A stretch of 64,000 nucleotides of DNA. Origin: Ferdinandcohnia sp036962685. Lineage in GTDB: Bacteria; Bacillota; Bacilli; Bacillales; Bacillaceae_L. The stretch covers positions 62,001 to 126,000 of the forward strand of contig NZ_JBALOP010000025.1 in assembly GCF_036962685.1 (NCBI RefSeq), in the 5' to 3' direction. The notes under the pieces were generated by a model. It had not been told where the DNA came from and made no database searches. It saw only the letters and a program-made list of their open reading frames with translations. This document shows positions 34,576-43,385 of this stretch, piece by piece (position 1 is the first letter of the stretch; the number at the start of each line of letters is the position of its first letter). A program made the position numbers and the translations under genes.

Positions 34576-35838
34576 ATGTCGATTAAAGGGAAATTAAATC
34601 GTTTAAAAAATCATATTGTGAAAGAAGATGTAGAAAAAGCGAAATCTGTCAATCTTCCTGTTATTTTGGACGAAATTCCCTTTCTCGATAAGTGGAAAGC
34701 ATTTGGCGCGCAACCATTTTATTTTGATGGAACATACTGCATGGTTCGTAAAGTAGAATATCCATTGGATTATCAGCATGGTTTATATACTTTTTCCAAA
34801 TTAAACGATTGTATCGAAATGTGGAATTCATCTACAATCAAGCATCCATTGTCAGCAAAAGGTCATCAGCTTTCCGATTTATTTTTCTTTGACACGGAAA
34901 CAACAGGTTTAGGTGGAGGGACGGGAAATACAATCTTTCTATTGGGACACGCAAGAGTACACGAAAATAAAGTTGTTCTCACTCAACATTTTTTACCCAA
35001 TCCTGGAGCTGAAATTGCCCTTTACCAAAGCTTCCTCTCAAGTGTTGATTACACAACTCTAGTCACATATAACGGCAAATCCTTTGATTGGCCACAGGTA
35101 AAAACAAGGCATACATTAATTCGAGATGCACTTCCTAAATTGCCGGATTTTGGCCATTTTGATTTGTATCATGCGGCCAGAAGACTTTGGAAAAACAAAC
35201 TGGATTCTGTAAGACTTTCAAATGTTGAGAAGGAAATTTTAAATATTAAGCGTGATGGTGATGTCCCGGGTTATTTAGCACCGATTCTTTATTTTGATTT
35301 CGTGGAAAATCAAGTGCCCGATGGTATCTTTGGAGTCATGCGTCATAATGAAATTGATATTTTATCCTTATTAACTCTCTACGTTCATTTATCTGGTGTA
35401 GTAATTTTGAACGAAAAGAATAAATATACTTCCGATAAATACGAAGTGGCGAGATGGCTTGAGGCTTTAGGTGAGACTAAAAAGGCACAGGAATTATTTG
35501 AGCAAGTAGTGGATGTGGACTCAGAAAAGGAAACAAAGGCAAAGCTTGCCCTCGCTTTTCTTTCAAAAAAGGAGAAAAAGCTGGAGGAAGCAATGAAGCT
35601 GTTTATTGAAGTACATGAAAATGGTGATGATCAGGATGCTGTCATCGCTGGAATTGAGCTTGCAAAATACTATGAGCATCATATGAAGGATTATGAAACC
35701 GCCTGGGATTTTGCAAATAGTGGTTACATGCGATGGAAAGAAGCGATAAATTCAGGTAATAAGACAAAAAATGCGAAACTTGAAAACGAGTTTGAAAAGA
35801 GAATCTCGAGAATAGGCAGGAAACTTCAAAATAATTAG
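34576..35838 (+). CDS. mrfB: Mitomycin repair exonuclease MrfB (YprB)
   Basis: A 420-residue protein with a DEDD-type RNase H-like exonuclease domain: FFDTETTGLGGGTGN near 111-125, LVTYNGKSFDWPQ near 160-172, and the later MRHNEIDILSLL near 256. A C-terminal helical region with TPR-like repeats follows (about 300-410). In B. subtilis MrfB is a metal-dependent exonuclease that partners MrfA. AAAGGAG lies 10 nt upstream. Confidence 0.92.
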   Translation: MSIKGKLNRLKNHIVKEDVEKAKSVNLPVILDEIPFLDKWKAFGAQPFYFDGTYCMVRKVEYPLDYQHGLYTFSKLNDCIEMWNSSTIKHPLSAKGHQLSDLFFFDTETTGLGGGTGNTIFLLGHARVHENKVVLTQHFLPNPGAEIALYQSFLSSVDYTTLVTYNGKSFDWPQVKTRHTLIRDALPKLPDFGHFDLYHAARRLWKNKLDSVRLSNVEKEILNIKRDGDVPGYLAPILYFDFVENQVPDGIFGVMRHNEIDILSLLTLYVHLSGVVILNEKNKYTSDKYEVARWLEALGETKKAQELFEQVVDVDSEKETKAKLALAFLSKKEKKLEEAMKLFIEVHENGDDQDAVIAGIELAKYYEHHMKDYETAWDFANSGYMRWKEAINSGNKTKNAKLENEFEKRISRIGRKLQNN

Positions 35839-36005
35839 AAAATATTGCCCGGGCAAGCGCAAATTTAGTGGTTTTTCGCGCTTTATTTGTCGATTCGATG
35901 AAGATTTGAAGACTTCCTTCATTTGTCATTGTAGAACAATGTAATACCATGTAAAATAGTGTTTTGTGTAAAGGAAATATTATTTTAGATGGAGAGAAAA
36001 ATGTT

Positions 36006-36104
36006 ATGTATAAGAAAATATTATTTCTATACTTCTTTGTACTAGTATTAATTGTGATCGTGTTAACTGGGCTAAAAGACGGCTCCTATGCCTTTTTTTT
36101 ATAA
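36006..36104 (+). CDS. Putative 32-residue membrane microprotein
   Basis: ATG 36006 encodes MYKKILFLYFFVLVLIVIV followed by LTGLKDGSYAFFL. It is a single hydrophobic helix with a short polar end. GGAG lies about 11 nt upstream, which is a long spacing. An overlapping ATG 36001 in another frame gives only 14 codons. The composition is that of a true small membrane protein, but there is no recognised family. Confidence 0.45.
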   Translation: MYKKILFLYFFVLVLIVIVLTGLKDGSYAFFL

Positions 36105-36137
36105 AAAATAGCATTAAAAATAGGTGTTTTGATTAGT

Positions 36138-36165
36138 ACATGACTCCACATTCCTTCATAGGCTA
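36138..36165 (+). promoter_or_regulatory. Candidate sigma-K promoter for cotD
   Basis: AC (36138-36139), 17 bases, CATAGGCTA (36157-36165), an exact fit to the sigma-K pattern. It lies about 38 nt before the cotD start, consistent with late mother-cell expression. Confidence 0.65.
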
Positions 36166-36202
36166 TTAATGTAAGACAGATGAAGGAAAGGAGATAAATA
36201 AA

Positions 36203-36439
36203 ATGTTTTGTCCAACAAATGTAATGCAACCTATTGTTCACCCAACTAAATGCTGTGTTCAACACCACTGCTGTAAAACAATTGTTCCACATATTCATCC
36301 TTCACATACGCAACATGTAAATCATCATATGTATCAACATATGCATTATTTCCCACACACAGAATCTGTTGCGAATGAAGTAACAAATCAACACTTCAAT
36401 TGTGGAGCTAGACCACCAGGACCATTTTTTGGTCGATAA
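36203..36439 (+). CDS. cotD: Spore coat protein CotD
   Basis: A 78-residue His- and Cys-rich protein (CCVQHHCCKTIVPHIHPSHT), the hallmark of CotD, an inner coat protein. AAAGGAG lies upstream and a sigma-K type promoter precedes it. The order mrfA-mrfB-cotD-ypsA-gpsB is the one I recall from B. subtilis. A terminator follows. Confidence 0.9.
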   Translation: MFCPTNVMQPIVHPTKCCVQHHCCKTIVPHIHPSHTQHVNHHMYQHMHYFPHTESVANEVTNQHFNCGARPPGPFFGR

Positions 36440-36486
36440 ACAAATAACTTAATCTAAAAACGTAACAATAAAACTTACAAAACACA

Positions 36487-36518
36487 ACAGGGACTGTCAT
36501 GGTTCCTGTTTTACATAT
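36487..36518 (+). terminator. Terminator of cotD
   Basis: AACAGGGACT pairs with GGTTCCTGTT with wobble, followed by TTACAT. Confidence 0.65.
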
Positions 36519-36564
36519 GATTTTGAGTAGTAACAGTTAAAATCACAAGTAAAGGAGCCTAGAC

Positions 36565-37125
36565 ATGATAAAGGTAGTTGCAATTACAGGCTATAAACCA
36601 TTTGAGCTTGGAATTTTTGGACAAGACCATCCTGGTATCCGATATATCAAACTAGCCCTTAAAAATGCGCTAATCCCCTTAATTGAAGATGGACTAGAAT
36701 GGGTCATTATTAGCGGGCAGCTAGGGGTTGAGCTTTGGGCAGCTGAAATTACCTATGAGCTTCAAGAGGAATATCCAGACCTTAAGCTTGCTGTTATTAC
36801 TCCATTCCTTGAGCAAGATGAAAAATGGAATGAAACAAATAGAGAATACTACCAATTCATTTTGTCACAAGCAGACTATGTAAACAGCATTACAAATCGG
36901 AAATATGATAATCCATCACAATTTCGATTAAAAAATGCTTTTTTTCTGGACAAAAGTGATGCATTATTAATACTATATGATGAGGAAAAGGATGGGAGTC
37001 CCCGTTATATTTATTCGGATGCGAAAATAAAGAGTGAAAATGAAGGATATCAACTTATTACGATTAACGCTTATGACCTTCAAGTAATTGCTGAAGAGGA
37101 ACAATACGCCAATAACGAATTCTAA
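36565..37125 (+). CDS. ypsA: YpsA family SLOG protein (DUF1273)
   Basis: A 186-residue protein of the SLOG Rossmann-like superfamily with AITGYKPFELGIF at the start, VIISGQLGVELWAAE near 47-61, FLEQDEKWNE near 91 and ALLILYDEEKDGSPRY near 132. In B. subtilis YpsA affects cell division when overproduced, and it is encoded next to gpsB. Its ligand is unknown; SLOG proteins commonly bind nucleotides. Confidence 0.9.
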   Translation: MIKVVAITGYKPFELGIFGQDHPGIRYIKLALKNALIPLIEDGLEWVIISGQLGVELWAAEITYELQEEYPDLKLAVITPFLEQDEKWNETNREYYQFILSQADYVNSITNRKYDNPSQFRLKNAFFLDKSDALLILYDEEKDGSPRYIYSDAKIKSENEGYQLITINAYDLQVIAEEEQYANNEF

Positions 37126-37218
37126 AAAGGGCAGCTTTTCAATATAAATTGACAATACATGAAATTTTTGAAAAAATAGATATAGGAATAATGGGGAAAG
37201 TGTATTGAGGTGAAATCT

Positions 37219-37518
37219 ATGTTATCTGATAAAATAAAATTAACTGCATCACAGATACTTGAAAAAGAATTTAAATCAGGCATGAAAGGCTATAAACAAG
37301 AAGAAGTTGATAAATTTTTAGATGTGATCATTAAAGATTACGAAACGTTTTATCAAGAAATTGAAGAGTTACAACAAGAAAATCTACGATTAAAGCGTCA
37401 GTTGGAGGATTCATTTAAGAAACAACCACAGGCGCAAACAGGTACAACGAATTTTGATATTTTAAAACGATTGTCAAACCTTGAAAAACACGTTTTTGGT
37501 AGTAAATTGTACGAGTAA
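37219..37518 (+). CDS. gpsB: Cell cycle protein GpsB
   Basis: A 99-residue DivIVA-like coiled-coil protein that moves between side wall and septum and controls PBP1. It has the DivIVA-type N-terminus (LTASQILEKEFKSGMKGYKQ), a long helix, and the conserved C-terminal FDILKRLSNLEKHVFGSKLY. ATG 37219 is preferred because GAGGTGA precedes it and the protein then starts like B. subtilis GpsB. PonA, its usual partner, is encoded at 13.3-15.9 kb. Confidence 0.96.
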   Translation: MLSDKIKLTASQILEKEFKSGMKGYKQEEVDKFLDVIIKDYETFYQEIEELQQENLRLKRQLEDSFKKQPQAQTGTTNFDILKRLSNLEKHVFGSKLYE

Positions 37519-37582
37519 AGCCTCGCGTGTAGTGGGACACAAAGACGCTGCCACAGGAAGTAACGTTCATAGACTTAGAGTC
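37519..37582 (-). repeat. Degenerate reverse copy of the repeat B module
   Basis: Begins right after the gpsB stop. GTGGGACACAAAGACG and ACAGGAAGTAACGTTCATAG on the plus strand resemble the reverse complement of the module in repeat B (GGGTCACAAAGACG, TCAGGACGTGGCGTT). The match is partial and could be chance in part. Confidence 0.4.
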
Positions 37583-37614
37583 TTTATTGGTAATATTTAC
37601 CAGAGTCTAAACTC

Positions 37615-37643
37615 TTGCAATTGTAATGATTTTTTACTATACT
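37615..37643 (+). promoter_or_regulatory. Sigma-A promoter of rnpB
   Basis: TTGCAA (37615-37620), 17 bases, TATACT (37638-37643). The predicted start lies a few nucleotides before the RNase P RNA 5' end. Confidence 0.75.
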
Positions 37644-37656
37644 ATTTTTTGCACAC

Positions 37657-38068
37657 ATTAATAACGTTCGGGTAATCGCTGCAGGGTGACCTGCAGAGGA
37701 AAGTCCATGCTCGCACGGGCTGAGATGTCCGTAGTGTTCGTGCCTAGCGAAACGATAAGCTAGGGTAGCGAGGAATTGTTCTTTGCTAACGGCAGGGAAA
37801 AAACCTAAGTCCATTTGGATATGGTTTGACTACCTTTAAAGTGCCACAGTGACGAAGTCTTGTAAGAAATTACAAGAGTGGAACGAGGTAAACCCCACGA
37901 GCGAGAAACCCAAATAATGGTAGGGGCACTTTCTCTCTTGGAAATGAACAAGGAGAAGGACAGGCGGTTAACCGTCTGTAGATAGATGATTACCACCGGA
38001 GTACGAGGTATTCGTTTTACCGACTGAAGTACGATGGAACAAAACATGGCTTACAGAACGTTATTGAT
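37657..38068 (+). ncRNA. rnpB: RNase P RNA, bacterial type B
   Basis: The catalytic RNA that removes 5' leaders of pre-tRNAs. Conserved blocks are present in order: GGTAATCGCTGCAG, AGGAAAGTCCATGCTCGCAC, GTGCCACAGTGACGAAGTC, CGAGCGAGAAACCCAAAT, GTAGATAGATGATTACC and ATGGAACAAAACATGGCTTA followed by CAGAACGTTA. The TTCG near position 37665 and ACAGAACG at the end form the P1/P4-like ends. Length of about 412 nt fits the B type. The ends were placed by recalled similarity to B. subtilis and may be off by several bases. Confidence 0.95.
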
Positions 38069-38098
38069 TAAACGAGAATTACATGATGAATAAAGAAG

Positions 38099-38128
38099 CA
38101 AAGCTCTTCATGATGAAGAGCTTTTTGT
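38099..38128 (+). terminator. Terminator of rnpB
   Basis: AAAGCTCTTC and GAAGAGCTTT pair around ATGAT, followed by TTGT. Confidence 0.85.
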
Positions 38129-38226
38129 ATGCTTACATCATTTACTTAGAAGCAAATCTTGCTTTACAACATTAGATTCTTTATTCTTTTACTATAAATG
38201 AATGTACATAGTTAGGGTGAACGTGA

Positions 38227-39369
38227 ATGGGAAAAGTAACACTTATTGCTACAGCGGCAATGGGGATTGAATCCATTGTTGCAAAAGAAGTACGGGATTT
38301 AGGCTATGAATGCACTGTCGAAAATGGAAAGGTTATATTTGACGCTGATGAACAAGCCATCTGCCGCAGTAATTTATGGCTAAGAACTGCAGATCGTATC
38401 AAGTTAAAAGTTGGAGAATTTAAGGCAACAACCTTTGATGAGTTATTCGAAAAAACGAAAGCTCTAAATTGGGGCGACCTTATTCCAGAAAATGCAGAGT
38501 TTCCTGTCATCGGAAAATCAGTAAAATCAAAGCTCTTTAGTGTCTCAGATTGCCAAAGCATCGTAAAAAAGGCAGTTGTTGACAGTCTAAAAAAACATTA
38601 CCGCAAAACATCCGGCTGGTTCGAGGAAACAGGTCCATTTTACCGCATTGAAGTAGCCTTGCTTAAGGACGTCGCAACATTAACAATCGACTGCAGTGGA
38701 GTCGGGTTGCATAAACGGGGATATCGTCTCGATCAAGGGGAGGCTCCATTAAAAGAAACACTTGCTGCGACCTTAGTCATGTTAACGAACTGGTCACCAG
38801 AGAAATCGTTTGTAGATCCATTTTGTGGCTCAGGTACGATTCCAATAGAAGCTGCGTTAATCGGGCAAAACATTGCTCCTGGTTTTAATCGTGATTTCGT
38901 ATCTGAGGATTGGGAGTGGATTGGTAAAAAACGATGGAATGAAGCACGCCAAGAGGTAGAGGATTTAGCCAAATATAATCAGCCTCTTGATATTAGCGGC
39001 TTTGATATTGACCATCGAATGATCCAAATAGCCAAAAATAATGCTGAGGAAGCAGGTTTTTCAGACCTGATTCAGTTTAAACAAATGCAGGTTCGGGATT
39101 TTACAACAACAAAGGAATACGGTGTAATCGTCGGAAATCCTCCATATGGGGAAAGACTTGGTGAAAAAAAGGCTGTTGAAGAAATGTATCGTGGGATGGG
39201 GGAAGCCCTTCGTCCGTATGATACATGGTCAGTCTATATGCTAACCTCACATCCGGAATTTGAACAATTATACGGCAAGCCTGCAACGAAAAAACGTAAG
39301 TTGTTTAACGGATTTATTCGAACCGACTATTATCAGTATTGGGGAAAAAGACCACCACGCAATCGTTAA
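38227..39369 (+). CDS. ypsC: YpsC / RlmL-like rRNA guanine-N2 methyltransferase
   Basis: A 380-residue protein with an N-terminal ferredoxin-like/THUMP region (about 1-160) and a Rossmann methyltransferase with DPFCGSGTIPIEAA near 197-210 and the catalytic GNPPYGERLGE near 305. This matches the THUMP-domain m2G methyltransferases acting on 23S rRNA. In B. subtilis ypsC also follows rnpB. The exact rRNA position modified is not evident from sequence. Confidence 0.9.
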   Translation: MGKVTLIATAAMGIESIVAKEVRDLGYECTVENGKVIFDADEQAICRSNLWLRTADRIKLKVGEFKATTFDELFEKTKALNWGDLIPENAEFPVIGKSVKSKLFSVSDCQSIVKKAVVDSLKKHYRKTSGWFEETGPFYRIEVALLKDVATLTIDCSGVGLHKRGYRLDQGEAPLKETLAATLVMLTNWSPEKSFVDPFCGSGTIPIEAALIGQNIAPGFNRDFVSEDWEWIGKKRWNEARQEVEDLAKYNQPLDISGFDIDHRMIQIAKNNAEEAGFSDLIQFKQMQVRDFTTTKEYGVIVGNPPYGERLGEKKAVEEMYRGMGEALRPYDTWSVYMLTSHPEFEQLYGKPATKKRKLFNGFIRTDYYQYWGKRPPRNR

Positions 39370-39452
39370 AGTTGCAGCAATTCATGTATAGTTTAATTCA
39401 AAAGTTCATATACTCTATTGGTGTCTACAAAATTTCCAGGAGTGAATGGACG

Positions 39453-39638
39453 ATGAATTACCTAGATTTTAAAAAAATACAAGATGCTTTGAATGATACA
39501 TATAGGGTTCTCCAAAATGAGATAGGGGAAGAACTGGATCCACTAAAATCCATAGCTCAAGCAAAAAACGACCTACTTCATGCGATGTCTCATTCAACTG
39601 CAATTGATGTTGATTTTTTACGATATAAAAATGAATGA
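39453..39638 (+). CDS. Small hypothetical protein
   Basis: A 61-residue, probably helical protein starting MNYLDFKKIQDALNDTYR, with AGGAGTG upstream of ATG 39453. Acidic, no cysteine, no membrane segment. It lies between ypsC and the ypvA promoter. No family recognised. Confidence 0.65.
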   Translation: MNYLDFKKIQDALNDTYRVLQNEIGEELDPLKSIAQAKNDLLHAMSHSTAIDVDFLRYKNE

Positions 39639-39689
39639 ACGAATCATATAAGGAAACTCGCTTAGGCGGGTTTTTCTTTTGTTTCGTTA

Positions 39690-39718
39690 TTGACTTCACC
39701 TATTGACTAGGAGATAAT
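39690..39718 (+). promoter_or_regulatory. Sigma-A promoter for ypvA
   Basis: TTGACT (39690-39695), 17 bases, GATAAT (39713-39718). Transcription would start near 39725, six nucleotides before repeat B copy 2. Confidence 0.68.
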
Positions 39719-39730
39719 TAAAAATTGGTT

Positions 39731-39849
39731 TAACATTATTCAGCGGCTGAATAATGTTAAGCCTCCGGCGGATGCCACAGATTTTCAAAGGAAAGTTTCG
39801 AGCATGCTCGATAAAATCTGAGCACAAATACGCCAAAGCGCATTTGATC
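39731..39849 (+). repeat. Repeat family B, copy 2 (ypvA leader)
   Basis: Begins with a 13-bp perfect hairpin (TAACATTATTCAG / CTGAATAATGTTA, 39731-39759). The conserved GCCTCCGGCGGATGCCAC follows, then stem AGATTTT (39779-39785) with AAAATCT (39813-39819) and the end element AAATACGCC-AA-AGCGCATTTGATC. It is the short form, with CGAGCATGCTCG in place of the module found in copies 1 and 3. The ypvA ribosome site follows 12 nt later. Confidence 0.83.
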
Positions 39850-39873
39850 TTGTTGGTTTTGGGGGTTTTACAT

Positions 39874-41805
39874 ATGATTGGAGAAAGGTTACCCTTTCAA
39901 ATATCCAGAAATGAAAATTTCTTTGATAAATTAAATGAGTGGATTGGCGATGTCTTTTACGACACCCTTCCGGAAAAAGGCTTTGAACTTCGCGATGAGC
40001 AAATTTATATGGCATTTCAGCTTGAAAAGGCCTTTAAGGAAAAATCAATTGTGTTTGCAGAAGCCGGTGTAGGTACCGGGAAAACAATTGTATATCTGTT
40101 GTATGCGATTTGTTACGCGAGATATATGAGAAAGCCTGCCATTATCTCATGTGCAGACGAGTCCTTAATTGAACAGCTTGTGAAGCCTGAAGGAGATATT
40201 GCAAAAATAGCGAACGCACTAGACCTAAATATTGATGTTCGTCTAGCAAAGGCTCAGGACCAGTATCTTTGTTTGAGAAAATTAGACCATGCCACACGAC
40301 GAACAACAAATGAAAATATAGCAAAAGTTTACAATGAATTACCTGATTTTGTACATAATCATTCTACCATGCAAACATTCCATCATTACGGGGACCGAAA
40401 AACGTATCCTAATTTGACGGATGAGGAATGGAAAAATGTTTCCTGGGATAGCTTTCAGGATTGTTTTTCATGTGATTTGAGACATCGTTGTGGTCTCACC
40501 TTATCTAGAGACCATTATCGAAAGGCTGTTGATTTAATTATATGTTCTCATGATTTTTATATGGAGCATGTGTGGACAATGGAAGCCAGAAAAAGAGAAG
40601 GACAGCTTCCTTTTTTACCAGAGAGTAGCTGTGTCGTCTTTGATGAAGGCCATTTACTAGAATTCTCTGCTCAAAAAGCATTAACCTATCGGGTTCAGGA
40701 AACTACTTTAGAAAGTCTGTTAACAAGGCTATTAGAAAATGATATTCGAGAAGAATTTGCTCAATTAATCGAGGATACAATTGAACAAAATAATCAGTTT
40801 TATAGACGACTCGGGGAAAATAGTCAAACAGTTGAAGGTTCTGAACGAATGGATATCCAGCGGACCACAAAATTAATTGCCGATGCAAAAAAGCTTCATC
40901 ATATGATTGTTGAGATTGGCAATAATCTTGTGTTTGAGGCAGAGACGTATACGCTTGACCAATATGAATTACATATTGTCGATGAATATTTAGACCAAAT
41001 GGAATATTCATTAAAACTTTTTGGTGAAGAAAATGATGTGATTACATGGGTTGAGGCAGATGGTGAAAGCTACACGCTAGTCATTATGCCACAAGCAGTG
41101 GAAACCATTTTAGATGAAAAAGTATTTTCGAAAGAGATTCCATTTGTGTTTTCTTCTGCCACTTTATCTGAAAATAAATCATTTGATTATATTGCAAAGA
41201 GTTTAGGAATAAAAAACTATCAATCGTTTTCAGTTGAATCACCTTTTGATTATGAAAATCAGATGAAGATTAAGATGCCTGTCTTTACTGCTAGCGATGA
41301 TCTATTTCAAGCGAAATTTGATTTTGCATGGAAAGAAATAGAAAAATCAGAGGGCAGGGCGCTACTGTTATTTAATTCAAAGGAAGAGCTACAAACATTT
41401 AAAGAGAACTATAACACAGACAAATATCCTTGTTTTTTTGAAGGCGATCAAGAAATCAGTGGCCTTGTTTCCCGGTTCCAAAATGATGAACATAGCATCC
41501 TTTGTTCGGTTTCATTGTGGGAAGGACTTGATATTCCAGGACCTTCATTATCGAACGTCATTATATGGTCATTACCGTTCCCTCCGAATGACCCTGTTTT
41601 TCAAGCAAAAAGAAATAGATCTCAGAACACATTTGAGCAGGTTGACCTTCCATATATGCTTTTAAGATTGAGACAAGGCATTGGTCGTTTAATTCGCTCG
41701 AGTGAGGATGCAGGAACTGTGAGTATTTTTGTAGAAGATAAAATGAGTAATCAAATCATTGATAACATTAAAAATGTTCTACCGACGAAGGTTGATACAA
41801 AATAA
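39874..41805 (+). CDS. ypvA: DinG-family Fe-S helicase YpvA
   Basis: A 643-residue XPD/DinG-type superfamily 2 helicase without an exonuclease domain. Walker A is EAGVGTGKT (63-71), followed by VVFDEGHLLEF near 250 and RQGIGRLIRSS near the end. Four cysteines fit an Fe-S cluster: one in QYLCLRK near 129 and three in DCFSCDLRHRC near 195-205. Start ATG 39874 is set by GGGGG 8 nt upstream, just after repeat B. It probably acts in DNA repair, and ypwA follows 16 nt later. Confidence 0.9.
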   Translation: MIGERLPFQISRNENFFDKLNEWIGDVFYDTLPEKGFELRDEQIYMAFQLEKAFKEKSIVFAEAGVGTGKTIVYLLYAICYARYMRKPAIISCADESLIEQLVKPEGDIAKIANALDLNIDVRLAKAQDQYLCLRKLDHATRRTTNENIAKVYNELPDFVHNHSTMQTFHHYGDRKTYPNLTDEEWKNVSWDSFQDCFSCDLRHRCGLTLSRDHYRKAVDLIICSHDFYMEHVWTMEARKREGQLPFLPESSCVVFDEGHLLEFSAQKALTYRVQETTLESLLTRLLENDIREEFAQLIEDTIEQNNQFYRRLGENSQTVEGSERMDIQRTTKLIADAKKLHHMIVEIGNNLVFEAETYTLDQYELHIVDEYLDQMEYSLKLFGEENDVITWVEADGESYTLVIMPQAVETILDEKVFSKEIPFVFSSATLSENKSFDYIAKSLGIKNYQSFSVESPFDYENQMKIKMPVFTASDDLFQAKFDFAWKEIEKSEGRALLLFNSKEELQTFKENYNTDKYPCFFEGDQEISGLVSRFQNDEHSILCSVSLWEGLDIPGPSLSNVIIWSLPFPPNDPVFQAKRNRSQNTFEQVDLPYMLLRLRQGIGRLIRSSEDAGTVSIFVEDKMSNQIIDNIKNVLPTKVDTK

Positions 41806-41821
41806 AGGGGGATTACGAAAA

Positions 41822-43342
41822 ATGTCAGAACAACTTTTTCAACAAACTGAGCAAGCGTTTCTGGAGTTAGTTAAAAAGATGACAAGCTATAATGAGGCAA
41901 TTGGGCTTATGTATTGGGATTTACGTACAGGGGCTCCGAAAAAGGGAGTGGAGCAACGCTCTGAAGTAATCGGAATGCTGTCATCAGAAGTTTTTACGAT
42001 GTCTACATCTGCTGAAATGGAAACCTATTTAAAAGAACTAACAGCTCCCGAGACACACAAACATCTTAGTGAAATTACGAAGAAAGTCATAGAAGAATGT
42101 AAAAAGGATTTTGAACGAAACAAAAAGATACCAGCTGATGAATTCCGTGAATATGTCATCTTGCAATCAAAAGCGGAATCCGTTTGGGAGGATGCGAAAG
42201 AAAAATCTGATTTTGAAATGTTCCGTCCCTATTTAGAAAAACTCGTTGATTTCACGAAGAAATTTGTAGGCTATTGGGGCTATGAAGGAAATAAATACAA
42301 TACATTACTTGATATGTATGAACCAGGAGTAACAGTGGAAGTAATCGATCAAGTATTTGCTCAATTGAGAGAGAAAATCGTCCCACTTGTTAAAGCAATT
42401 TCTGAATCACCAAATAAGCCGGAAACGTCATTTTTATTTAAAGAATTTCCAAAGGAAAAGCAACGAGCTTTTAGCTTAGAAATTCTTAAGAAGATGGGAT
42501 ATGACTTTGATGCAGGCCGACTTGATGAAACCGTTCATCCGTTCGCAACTGGATTAAATCCTGGGGATGTTCGTGTAACGACAAATTATGTGGAAAATGA
42601 TTTCAGAACAGCTGTTTTTGGGACCATTCATGAGGGTGGACATGCACTGTATGAGCAAAATATTTCTCCAAATCTAGTTGGAACAAACCTTGCGGGGGGA
42701 ACTTCGATGGGAATCCATGAATCCCAGTCCCTATTTTATGAAAATATGATCGGACGCAGTCTGCCACTTTGGAAAAATAACTTTGAGTTATTAAAAGAAT
42801 ATGCAAGTGGTCAGTTTGAACATGTATCTGTAGATGAATTTTACCGAGCAATTAATGAGTCAAAGCCATCATTCATTCGAATTGAGGCAGATGAATTAAC
42901 ATATCCATTGCATATCATGGTGCGTTATGAAATTGAAAAGGGTCTGTTTAATGATGAGATTGAAGTGAAGGACCTACCAGAAATCTGGAATGCAAAATAT
43001 GAAGAGTATTTAGGAATCCGTCCGGAAAATGATGCAAAAGGGGTATTACAGGATGTCCACTGGGCAGGTGGTAGCTTTGGTTATTTCCCTTCCTATGCAC
43101 TAGGATACATGTATGCGGCTCAATTTAAGAATCGGATGGTAAAGGATCTTCCTAACTTTGATGAATTACTTGAAGAGGGGAACTTACTTCCTATTAGAGA
43201 ATGGTTAACTGAACATATTCATAAGTATGGAAAACTTAAGAAACCACTAGAAATCATCAAGGACGTAACAGGTGAGGGATTAAACGCAAATTATTTAATC
43301 CAATACTTAGAAGAGAAATATAGTGAAATTTATAAACTATAA
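41822..43342 (+). CDS. ypwA: M32 metallocarboxypeptidase YpwA
   Basis: A 506-residue zinc carboxypeptidase of the Taq family. The zinc motif HEGGH lies in FGTIHEGGHALYEQN near 262-276, with the downstream glutamate in the GIHESQS segment near 300 and the M32 signature IRPENDAKGVLQD near 399. It releases C-terminal amino acids from peptides in the cytoplasm. ATG 41822 has AAGGGGG upstream. It is the second gene after ypvA and ends at a strong bidirectional terminator. Confidence 0.94.
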   Translation: MSEQLFQQTEQAFLELVKKMTSYNEAIGLMYWDLRTGAPKKGVEQRSEVIGMLSSEVFTMSTSAEMETYLKELTAPETHKHLSEITKKVIEECKKDFERNKKIPADEFREYVILQSKAESVWEDAKEKSDFEMFRPYLEKLVDFTKKFVGYWGYEGNKYNTLLDMYEPGVTVEVIDQVFAQLREKIVPLVKAISESPNKPETSFLFKEFPKEKQRAFSLEILKKMGYDFDAGRLDETVHPFATGLNPGDVRVTTNYVENDFRTAVFGTIHEGGHALYEQNISPNLVGTNLAGGTSMGIHESQSLFYENMIGRSLPLWKNNFELLKEYASGQFEHVSVDEFYRAINESKPSFIRIEADELTYPLHIMVRYEIEKGLFNDEIEVKDLPEIWNAKYEEYLGIRPENDAKGVLQDVHWAGGSFGYFPSYALGYMYAAQFKNRMVKDLPNFDELLEEGNLLPIREWLTEHIHKYGKLKKPLEIIKDVTGEGLNANYLIQYLEEKYSEIYKL

Positions 43343-43345
43343 AAT

Positions 43346-43380
43346 TAGAGCTGCGCAACGAATGTTGCGCAGCTCTTTTA
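43346..43380. terminator. Bidirectional terminator, ypwA / ba3 oxidase
   Basis: AGAGCTGCGCAAC and GTTGCGCAGCTCT form a 13-bp stem around a short loop, with TTTT on the plus side and TAATTTTAT on the minus side. Confidence 0.9.
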
Positions 43381-43385
43381 GTTCA

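Larger units (their letters stand above)
35839..36202 (+). other. mrfB-cotD intergenic region
   Basis: This 364-base stretch contains a weak GCGC hairpin after mrfB (about 35855-35892), a 32-codon membrane microprotein ORF (36006-36104), and the sigma-K type cotD promoter (36138-36165). Nothing else is evident. Confidence 0.6.

Noticed and set aside
39754..39873. N-terminal extension of ypvA into repeat B
   Set aside because: The extra 40 residues are translated repeat sequence. The ribosome site and conserved start are at 39874.
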